Positions 1 through 5,190 of a stretch of DNA of 5,395 bases are shown in pieces. The translations under genes were made by a program, and so were the position numbers. The notes under the pieces are model-generated. The model saw nothing but the letters and a program-made list of their open reading frames with translations, had not been told where the DNA came from and made no database searches. The stretch lies in assembly GCA_002694345.1 (NCBI GenBank), contig NZLV01000231.1:1-5395 (forward strand). Direction: 5' to 3'. The DNA is from Maricaulis sp. (GTDB taxonomy: Bacteria > Pseudomonadota > Alphaproteobacteria > Caulobacterales > Maricaulaceae). Every line of letters starts with the position of its first letter. Positions within the stretch are counted from its first letter, which is position 1.

Positions 1-647
1 ACCGGCTCGACCAGTCCGCGGGCCTCGGCGGGCACTTCGAACACATAGCCATGCTCGATCCCGGCCCCATCACCGGCATTGCGCTCGGTTTCCTCACAGC
101 TCAGCCAGCTGCCCCAGGGCGTCGGTCCGCCGGCGCAATTGTTTTCGGTGCCGGTAAGGGAGAGGAATTGCTCCTCGATGATCAGGCTGTCGGGATCGAG
201 TACCAGATGTGTCGTGCCGCCCAGATGCGGGGCGCGTTCAGACGCCCAGTCATGCACGCGGGTGCGATCGATATGGTCCAGCCCGGCGGCATCCGGTCCG
301 AACGGAGAGAGGTCATGCTCATTGGCCCGCAGTTCGTGATTGCGGATCAGGACGATCTTGCCGTCCGCGCGCTCGAAACAGGCCATGCCGTCCGGATCGC
401 CCGGCACGATCAACCCGTCCGTCATGGCATCGCCGGTCTGCGACAGGATCTGGTAGGTGAAGCCCTCCGGCAGGTCGAACAGCTCGGCCGGATCGCGCAC
501 CAGATCGCCCAGACCCTCGACCTGGTTGAGATAGGCCTGGCGCAGCGCGCCGCCGGTATCGCGCTGGCGCTGGCAGGCGGCCAGTCCGGAAAAGGCGAGG
601 GAGGTGGCGGCAGAGGATTGCAGGAAGCTGCGGCGGGACAGAGGCAT
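1..647 (-). CDS. PhoX/DUF839-family phosphatase, Tat lipoprotein, partial (3' end outside window)
   Basis: This minus-strand frame is open from an ATG at 647-645 to the left edge, giving 215 residues with no stop. Residues 4-9 (SRRSFL) form a twin-arginine export motif. It is followed by a short hydrophobic stretch ending in a lipobox, LAAC, with Cys25 as the predicted lipidation site. The mature part matches the DUF839/PhoX family: a block near 58-90 (LPEGFTYQ, TGDAMTDG, VPGDPDGMACF), RNHE at 102-105, and the diagnostic segment NNCAGGPTPWGSWLSCEE at 169-186. In studied PhoX enzymes a cysteine in the corresponding segment helps bind the iron-calcium cofactor; Cys171 is the likely equivalent. 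By family, the protein would hydrolyse phosphate esters at the cell envelope. The start is supported by GGAG (plus-strand ctcc at 656-659) eight bases upstream and by the signal peptide. Many family members are untested, so no gene symbol is given. The gene is divergent from rplM. Confidence 0.86.
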   Translation of the reverse strand, partial: MPLSRRSFLQSSAATSLAFSGLAACQRQRDTGGALRQAYLNQVEGLGDLVRDPAELFDLPEGFTYQILSQTGDAMTDGLIVPGDPDGMACFERADGKIVLIRNHELRANEHDLSPFGPDAAGLDHIDRTRVHDWASERAPHLGGTTHLVLDPDSLIIEEQFLSLTGTENNCAGGPTPWGSWLSCEETERNAGDGAGIEHGYVFEVPAEARGLVEP

Positions 648-705
648 GAGTCGAACTCCGGCTGGAAATTTAGTCACGGAAATACAAGGACTTCGCGACG
701 CGAAT

Positions 706-733
706 ATGACGCTGCTGCACGATGCGGTATTAT
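706..733 (+). promoter_or_regulatory. Candidate upstream promoter for rplM-rpsI
   Basis: ATGACG at 706-711 matches four of six bases of a -35 box. TATTAT at 728-733 matches five of six of a -10 box, with a 16-base spacer. It lies in the divergent gap and points at rplM. The match is only moderate and no start site is known. Its -10 box sits at the centre of the inverted repeat at 720-745. Confidence 0.27.
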
Positions 734-745
734 TACACCGCATCG
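720..745. repeat. Perfect 9-bp inverted repeat, operator-like, in the divergent promoter region
   Basis: CGATGCGGT at 720-728 is the exact reverse complement of ACCGCATCG at 737-745, separated by the A/T-rich spacer ATTATTAC. No T-run follows on either strand, so it does not look like an intrinsic terminator. Its symmetry and its place between two divergent genes, over a candidate -10 box, suggest a protein-binding operator. The repeat is seen directly; the operator role is inference. Confidence 0.5.
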
Positions 746-783
746 CTAGGTGTATAAAAACACGGCCAAAATCCGAAGGCCGC

Positions 784-812
784 TTGACCGAAGTGAAAAT
801 CACCTCTAAACG
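784..812 (+). promoter_or_regulatory. Candidate proximal promoter for rplM-rpsI
   Basis: TTGACCG at 784-790 differs by one base from the Caulobacter housekeeping -35 consensus (TTGACGS). It is followed, 14 bases on, by TCTAAACG at 805-812, a partial match to the -10 consensus GCTANAWC. This would give a leader of roughly 40 bases before the rplM ATG. That leader contains a small hairpin, GCTCG at 817-821 with CGAGC at 831-835. It is the better of the two promoter candidates for the ribosomal operon but remains unproven. Confidence 0.38.
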
Positions 813-858
813 GCGCGCTCGAATTCAACCCGAGCCCCCCAAAGGCCTGAGGATTATT

Positions 859-1323
859 ATGAAGACCTATTCCGTTAAACCGGCGGATGTCGAGAAGAAG
901 TGGGTCGTGATCGACGCAGAAGGTGCCGTTGTCGGTCGCCTCGCTGCCTACATCGCCACCCGTCTGCGCGGCAAGCACCGTCCGGACTACACCCCGCATG
1001 TCGACATGGGCGACAATGTCATCGTTGTGAACGCTGACAAGGTCGTCTTCACCGGCAACAAGCGTAACGACAAGCGCTACTACTGGCACACTGGTCACCC
1101 GGGTGGCATCAAGGAAACCTCTCCGGCAAAGCTGCTGGACGGCCGTTTCTCGGAACGCGTTGTCGAGAAAGCCGTGCTGCGCATGCTGCCGAAAGACAGC
1201 CCGCTGGCCCGTCAGCAATTCTCGAACCTGCGCGTTTACGCCGGTGCCGACCACAAGCACGAGGCTCAGCAGCCCGAAGTGGTCGATTTCAAGTCCATGA
1301 ACTCCAAGAATACGCGAGGCTGA
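859..1323 (+). CDS. rplM: 50S ribosomal protein L13
   Basis: The product is 154 residues, a usual length for bacterial L13. It is an early-assembling 23S rRNA-binding protein of the large subunit. Recognisable family blocks are KWVVIDAEGAVVGRLA (14-29), the segment YTPHVDMGDNVIVVNADKV (44-62), YYWHTGHPGGIK (74-85) and the L13 signature region VLRMLPKDSPLARQQ to RVYAG (106-129). The frame is open further upstream to 604, but the ATG at 859 is chosen because GAGG at 849-852 lies six bases before it and because MKTYS is the normal L13 start. The TGA stop is one base before the rpsI ATG, the classic rplM-rpsI pair, so the two are almost surely co-transcribed and perhaps translationally coupled. 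L13 is reported to autoregulate its own mRNA in E. coli; whether the leader here does the same cannot be told. Confidence 0.98.
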   Translation: MKTYSVKPADVEKKWVVIDAEGAVVGRLAAYIATRLRGKHRPDYTPHVDMGDNVIVVNADKVVFTGNKRNDKRYYWHTGHPGGIKETSPAKLLDGRFSERVVEKAVLRMLPKDSPLARQQFSNLRVYAGADHKHEAQQPEVVDFKSMNSKNTRG

Positions 1324-1324
1324 T

Positions 1325-1822
1325 ATGAGTGAAGAAGCCCGCTCGCTCGAAGACCTGAAGGACGTCATGAAAGACGGTGGCAGCGATGTTGCCGTTGCTG
1401 ACGAGGCGATCCCGACCGAGCCGCAGATCGACGAACACGGCCGCTCCTACGCGACCGGCAAGCGCAAGAACGCGGTCGCCCGCGTCTGGATCAAGCGCGG
1501 TTCCGGCAAGATCACGATCAACGGCCAGGAACAGGAAAAGTATTTCGCCCGCCCGGTCCTGCGCATGCTGCTCCAGCAGCCGCTGGAAACCGCCGAGCGC
1601 GTGAACGAGTTCGACATCGTCGCCACCGTCAAGGGTGGTGGCCTGTCCGGTCAGGCCGGTGCCGTGCGTCACGGTATCTCCAAGGCTCTGACCCTGTTCG
1701 AACCGGGCCTGCGCCCGGTCCTGAAAGCCAATGGCTTCCTGACCCGCGACAGCCGCGTGGTTGAACGTAAGAAGTACGGCCGCGCGAAAGCCCGCCGCTC
1801 CTTCCAGTTCTCCAAGCGCTAA
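1325..1822 (+). CDS. rpsI: 30S ribosomal protein S9
   Basis: The product is 165 residues. S9 sits in the head of the small subunit, and its C-terminal tail reaches the P-site tRNA. The core begins near residue 42: YATGKRKNAVARVWIK (42-57), TVKGGGLSGQAGAVRHGI (101-118), and the basic end RVVERKKYGRAKARR (144-158) leading to FSKR, the invariant-type tail. Compared with the 130-residue E. coli protein, there is an N-terminal extension of roughly 35 residues that is strongly acidic (about twelve Asp/Glu). N-terminal extensions are common in alphaproteobacterial S9, but this one is on the long side. The ribosome-binding site GAGG at 1316-1319 lies inside the end of rplM, five bases before the ATG, and supports this start. 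An intrinsic terminator follows the TAA. Confidence 0.98.
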   Translation: MSEEARSLEDLKDVMKDGGSDVAVADEAIPTEPQIDEHGRSYATGKRKNAVARVWIKRGSGKITINGQEQEKYFARPVLRMLLQQPLETAERVNEFDIVATVKGGGLSGQAGAVRHGISKALTLFEPGLRPVLKANGFLTRDSRVVERKKYGRAKARRSFQFSKR

Positions 1823-1848
1823 GCTTACCGAACAGACCCGAATGCAAG

Positions 1849-1880
1849 ACGGGCGGTGCTTCTGGCACCGCCCGTTTTTT
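1849..1880 (+). terminator. Intrinsic terminator of the rplM-rpsI operon
   Basis: ACGGGCGGTGC (1849-1859) pairs perfectly with GCACCGCCCGT (1865-1875) around the five-base loop TTCTG. The stem runs into six T residues (1875-1880), with further T residues after one G. It starts 26 bases after the rpsI stop. A-U and G-U pairs could lengthen the stem on the 5' side (1846-1848 with 1876-1878). Confidence 0.95.
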
Positions 1881-1913
1881 GTTTCGGGGATGATCGTTCT
1901 GTCATCGGGAATC

Positions 1914-2063
1914 CCCCTCATCCGCCCCGGAACCTGTCCTGGACCGGCCGTCGGCCGGATCCGGGGGGTACCTTCTCCCGCAACGGGAGAAGGAGTGCAT
2001 AGCGCTCGATCCTACTCCCTCTCCCCTTGTGGGAGAGGGTGGCGCGCAGCGCCGGGTGAGGGG
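1914..2063. repeat. Composite palindromic intergenic repeat with terminal inverted repeats
   Basis: The ends are an 11-bp inverted repeat with one mismatch: CCCCTCATCCG (1914-1924) and CGGGTGAGGGG (2053-2063). Inside are four hairpins in series. CCCCGGA (1925-1931) pairs with TCCGGGG (1960-1966) and encloses CCGGCCG/CGGCCGG (1944-1950, 1952-1958). CCTTCTCCCG (1971-1980) pairs with CGGGAGAAGG (1984-1993). CCCTCTCCC (2017-2025) pairs with GGGAGAGGG (2031-2039). GGCGC (2041-2045) pairs with GCGCC (2049-2053). No target-site duplication or ORF is evident. The text resembles the CCCTCTCCC...GGGAGAGGG dispersed palindromes known from many proteobacterial genomes. It is probably a repetitive, non-coding element; copy number cannot be judged from one window. 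A further weak stem follows at 2065-2070/2075-2080, capped by GCAA. Confidence 0.72.
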
Positions 2064-2130
2064 CGGTCGCGCAAGCGGCCCACTAAAACTTATCCCCACC
2101 CCCAACGGCCTCGCTTAGTCTCCCTCTCGC

Positions 2131-2176
2131 CTCATCACCACTCGAGGCCCGGCCCGGTCAGGTCGGGGGTGATGAG
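2131..2176. repeat. Inverted repeat with 9-bp arms
   Basis: CTCATCACC (2131-2139) is the perfect reverse complement of GGTGATGAG (2168-2176). The GC-rich interior contains CTCGAG and GGCCCGGCCC runs that can fold further. The core text GACCTGACC, read on the minus strand, resembles small palindromic repeats scattered in alphaproteobacterial intergenic DNA. It sits 67 bases beyond the composite repeat and probably belongs to the same repeat cluster. Confidence 0.55.
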
Positions 2177-2185
2177 GGAACGGAG

Positions 2186-2421
2186 CGTCTTGGAAGGCCG
2201 GACTGACCCACGGCCCAGAAAAGACGGCTATCAGGGGGTCCAAGAGTGCCGAGGTTTGGCTCCAGTATCCGCCTGGTCTTGAATACCCGTCGCGAGGCGG
2301 GAGGAAATCTCCGAGTGCGGGACGCCTCTTGGCGTCACTCACAATGCAACTAGCGACGATGCCGAAAGGCGTTCCGCACCCCTCATATCGCCAGGTGGCT
2401 CCGCCGTGGCGGTCTTTGGCG
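2186..2421 (+). other. Hairpin-rich non-coding segment, possible structured RNA or repeat
   Basis: No credible gene is seen, but paired segments are dense. TCTTGGA (2188-2194) pairs with TCCAAGA (2239-2245) around GGCCG (2196-2200)/CGGCC (2211-2215). CCCGTC (2286-2291) pairs with GGCGGG (2296-2301) with a GCGA loop. GTGCGG (2315-2320) pairs with CCGCAC (2374-2379) and encloses two hairpins: GACGCC (2321-2326)/GGCGTC (2331-2336), and ATGCC (2359-2363)/GGCGT (2368-2372) with a GAAA loop. CGCCA (2389-2393) pairs with TGGCG (2417-2421) around CCGC/GCGG (2401-2404, 2409-2412). The GNRA loops occur only when the plus strand is read. The segment matches no RNA family I recognise, has no clear terminator, and could equally be another dispersed repeat. 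Confidence 0.33.
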
Positions 2422-2502
2422 TGTGCACTGACAGCGCGCTCTTGTCCGGGCCCCACATCAGGTTAGCCTGCGACCCGACCCCGCCACGCGTTCGAGGCTT
2501 TC

Positions 2503-5097
2503 ATGACGATCCATCTCAAAGACTACACCGCGCCTGCCTATGACATTCCGGAGACCTGGCTGGATTTCAGCCTGTCACCGGACGCCACGCGCGTGACCTC
2601 GCGCCTGAAACTCGTGCGCCGGGACGCACAGGCGGATCGCCTCACCCTGGACGGCGAAAGACTGACCCTGGAGAGCGTGGCCATCGACGGCGAGACGGTC
2701 GGTACGGACCGGTATGACCTCACCGACACCTCGCTGACCCTGCTCGGCCTGGGCGAAAGCGCCGAGGTGGAGATCACGGTCACCATCGCGCCGAAGGACA
2801 ATACCGCCCTGATGGGGCTCTACATGTCCGGCGGACGCTATTGCACCCAGTGCGAGGCCGAGGGCTTCCGGCGGATCACCTATTTCCTGGACCGTCCCGA
2901 CTGCCTGAGCCGGTTCACTGTGCGGGTCGAAGCGGACAAGGCCGATTTCCCCACCCTCCTGTCCAATGGAGACACGGTGGAGACCGGGGCGGCCGGCGAA
3001 GACCGCCACTACGCCGTGTTCGTCGACCCGCATCCCAAGCCGACCTATCTCTTCGCGCTCGTCGCCGGCGCCTTCGACAGCATCTATGACAGCTTCACCA
3101 CCGCTTCGGGCCAGGCCGTGAAACTGGGCGTGCACGTGGATCCCGGCCAGGCCGGCCGCGCCCATTTCTCCATGGATGCGCTCAAGCGCTCGATGAAATG
3201 GGATGAGGACGTGTTCCAGCGCGAATACGACCTGTCCGAATTCCACATCGTCGCCGTGCGGGACTTCAATTTCGGGGCGATGGAGAACAAGGGGCTGAAC
3301 ATTTTCAACTCCTCGCTTCTCCTGGCCGATGCCGACACCGCGACCGATGCCGACTTCCTGAATGTGGAACGCGTCGTGGCCCACGAATACTTCCACAACT
3401 GGTCGGGCAACCGGATCACCCTGCGCGACTGGTTCCAGCTCTGCCTGAAGGAAGGCCTGACCGTCTATCGCGACCAGGAATTCTCCTCCGACATGCGGTC
3501 GCGCCCGCTGCAGCGCATCCATGATGTGCAGAGCCTGCGCGCCATCCAGTTCCCTGAGGATGACGGTCCTCTGGCCCACCCGCCGCGGCCGGCCGAATAC
3601 GAGACGATCGAAAACTTCTACACCTCGACCGTCTACAACAAGGGGGCCGAAGTTGTCCGGGTCTTGCGGGAATTGCTGGGCGCTGATGGCTTCGCCGCGG
3701 GCATGCAGCGCTATTTCGACGAGAATGACGGGACCGCCGCCACGCTGGAAGACTTCATGGCGGCCTTTGATTTCGGCAGTGAAGACGCCCGCCAGGCCGC
3801 CTTCCGCTGGTATCTGCAGGCCGGCACGCCCACTGTCACCCTGACCCGCGAATACACAGCGGAGACCGGCGAGGTAACCCTCGTCCTCACCCAGTCGCAA
3901 AAGCCCACGCCGGGCCAGTCGGACAAGGCCCCGCTACCCATCCCGCTTCGCATCGGCTTCCTGGATACGCAGGGCCGGACCCTGCCGCTTGCCCATGACG
4001 GACAGACCGCCGACGAGCACCATCTGACTTTCGACACGGCCGAAGCCCGCCTCACCTTCTCCGGCGCCGGCAGCCTGCCGATCCCGGCCATCCTGCGCGG
4101 CTTCAATGCTCCGGTGAAAGTCGAGACCGATCTCGACCAGGACGAGAAACTCGTCCAGATGGCGCATGATCCCGATCCGTTCACGCGCTGGGATACCGGC
4201 CAGCTGATGATGGCCGAAGCCATGCTCGCCAAGGCCAATGGCCAGGCCCAGGCCGGGCCGCCGCTGGACCGGATTGTCCAGGCCCTGGCCGGTGAGTTCG
4301 ACCGAGCTGATTTCGAGCCGGGCTTCGTCGCCCGCGCCATCCGGCCGGCCTCCGTGTCCGAGCTGATCATGCAGACTGACACACCGGACCCGGACGCCCT
4401 GTTTGCGGCGCAGCTGGAGATCCGCCGCAGCCTCGCGGCCGCGCTGGCCACGCAGAGCGCCGCCGAATTCGCCCGCCCGGCCCCGGATCCCCGCGCGTTG
4501 GACAATGAGGCGATCGGCCGTCGCGCCCTGCGGTCCACCTTCCTCTTCCTGGCCGCCGCCGAGGGCGAGACCTCGGCCGACCAGGCCCTGGATGCCTTCC
4601 GTTCCGCCGGCAACATGACCGACAGCATGGCCGCCCTGCGCGCCCTGTCCGAAATTGGCGGTGCGTCCTTCGACGCGGCCCTCGCCGAGTTCGAGGCGCG
4701 CTGGAAGGAGGATGCGCTGGTGATGGACAAATGGTTCTCCCTGCAGGCCATGGCCCCGCAGGACGGCCCGGCGCGTGTCCGCAAACTCGCCGAACACCCG
4801 CTCTTCTCCCTGAAGAATCCCAACCGGGCACGCGCCGTCTACGGTGCTTTCGCCAATGCCAATCCGGTGGGTTTCCACGCCGCCGATGGCAGCGGCTATG
4901 CCCTTGTGGCAGATGCCCTGATCCAGCTGGACCCGATCAATCCGGGGACCGCTGCGCGGATCGTGCGCAGTTTCGAGACCTGGAAACGCTTCGATGCGAC
5001 CCGTCAGGGTCACGCCAGAGCGGCCCTGGAGCGCGTTCTCGCCGTGGCCCAGAGCACCAACCTCAAGGAAGTCATCACCAAGACTCTGGGCGGCTAG
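2503..5097 (+). CDS. pepN: Aminopeptidase N, M1 family zinc metallopeptidase
   Basis: The protein is 864 residues, close to the 870 of E. coli PepN, and has no signal peptide, so it is cytoplasmic. It removes N-terminal residues from peptides late in protein turnover. The N-terminal beta domain (about 1-190) contains TQCEAEGFRRITYFLDRPD (115-133) with substrate-site Gln116 and Glu118. The catalytic domain (about 190-440) has GAMEN at 258-262, the zinc motif HEYFH at 294-298 with Glu317 as third ligand, and the catalytic Tyr378 in TVYNKGAEV. A small beta domain (about 440-545) and a helical C-terminal domain follow, the latter with NMTDSMAAL, ALVMDKWFSLQ and NPNRARAVYGAFA blocks typical of PepN. 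All active-site residues are present. GAGG at 2494-2497, five bases before the ATG, supports the start. Phe257 replaces the Met that precedes GAMEN in E. coli. Confidence 0.98.
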   Translation: MTIHLKDYTAPAYDIPETWLDFSLSPDATRVTSRLKLVRRDAQADRLTLDGERLTLESVAIDGETVGTDRYDLTDTSLTLLGLGESAEVEITVTIAPKDNTALMGLYMSGGRYCTQCEAEGFRRITYFLDRPDCLSRFTVRVEADKADFPTLLSNGDTVETGAAGEDRHYAVFVDPHPKPTYLFALVAGAFDSIYDSFTTASGQAVKLGVHVDPGQAGRAHFSMDALKRSMKWDEDVFQREYDLSEFHIVAVRDFNFGAMENKGLNIFNSSLLLADADTATDADFLNVERVVAHEYFHNWSGNRITLRDWFQLCLKEGLTVYRDQEFSSDMRSRPLQRIHDVQSLRAIQFPEDDGPLAHPPRPAEYETIENFYTSTVYNKGAEVVRVLRELLGADGFAAGMQRYFDENDGTAATLEDFMAAFDFGSEDARQAAFRWYLQAGTPTVTLTREYTAETGEVTLVLTQSQKPTPGQSDKAPLPIPLRIGFLDTQGRTLPLAHDGQTADEHHLTFDTAEARLTFSGAGSLPIPAILRGFNAPVKVETDLDQDEKLVQMAHDPDPFTRWDTGQLMMAEAMLAKANGQAQAGPPLDRIVQALAGEFDRADFEPGFVARAIRPASVSELIMQTDTPDPDALFAAQLEIRRSLAAALATQSAAEFARPAPDPRALDNEAIGRRALRSTFLFLAAAEGETSADQALDAFRSAGNMTDSMAALRALSEIGGASFDAALAEFEARWKEDALVMDKWFSLQAMAPQDGPARVRKLAEHPLFSLKNPNRARAVYGAFANANPVGFHAADGSGYALVADALIQLDPINPGTAARIVRSFETWKRFDATRQGHARAALERVLAVAQSTNLKEVITKTLGG

Positions 5098-5110
5098 AAC
5101 GGGAAAATCA

Positions 5111-5128
5111 CACAGCCGCCCGGCTGTG
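5111..5128. other. Hairpin just after pepN, possible mRNA 3' end or weak terminator
   Basis: CACAGCCG (5111-5118) and CGGCTGTG (5121-5128) form a perfect inverted repeat starting 14 bases after the pepN stop. No T-run follows on the plus strand, so it is not a standard intrinsic terminator. It may stabilise the mRNA end or assist factor-dependent termination. On the minus strand it is followed by a short TTTT, but no minus-strand gene reads into it. Confidence 0.3.
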
Positions 5129-5147
5129 GCACACTGGATCTTCGAAT

Positions 5148-5180
5148 CGCCGGTCGCCTCATGAACCGGCGCGAAGCCGG
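5148..5180 (+). promoter_or_regulatory. Two mutually exclusive hairpins next to the ribosome-binding site
   Basis: CGCCGGT (5148-5154) can pair with ACCGGCG (5165-5171). Alternatively CCGGC (5166-5170) can pair with GCCGG (5176-5180), directly abutting GGAG at 5181-5184. The two stems share bases and cannot form together. They could modulate translation of the lipoprotein gene; this is inference, and short GC-rich pairings also arise by chance. Confidence 0.2.
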
Positions 5181-5190
5181 GGAGTGCTGC

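Noticed and set aside
51..749. Plus-strand frame of 232 codons opposite the PhoX-type gene
   Set aside because: It is antisense to a gene with a clear Tat signal, lipobox and family motifs, and its own translation resembles no known protein.
753..758. TATAAA as a -10 box for rplM
   Set aside because: No acceptable -35 element lies 16-18 bases upstream, so it was not called separately.
733..1368. Minus-strand frame (211 codons) across rplM
   Set aside because: It is an antisense shadow of the highly conserved L13 gene.
1761..2282. Plus-strand open frame of 173 codons overlapping the end of rpsI and the repeats
   Set aside because: It overlaps rpsI out of frame, crosses the terminator and encodes repeat-derived low-complexity sequence.
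2115..2456. Minus-strand open frame of 113 codons with a GTG start in the rpsI-pepN gap
   Set aside because: It runs across inverted repeats and hairpins and matches no protein domain I recognise. I saw no clear ribosome-binding site. Its Arg/Pro/Gly-rich text is typical of chance frames in GC-rich repeats.
2177..2460. RNase P RNA, SRP RNA, 6S RNA, tmRNA or cobalamin riboswitch in the gap
   Set aside because: The hallmark conserved segments of RNase P, SRP and tmRNA and the cobalamin riboswitch core were looked for by eye and not found; nothing suggests 6S RNA either, though its sequence is poorly conserved.
2442..2469. Possible pepN promoter, TTGTCCG with GTTAGCCT 13 bases on
   Set aside because: The -35 is only a partial match and the -10 is poor (about four of eight), so it is not supportable as a feature.
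2575..3900. Long minus-strand frame (441 codons) opposite pepN
   Set aside because: It is a mirror of the strongly supported pepN coding frame; high GC at third codon positions keeps antisense frames open.
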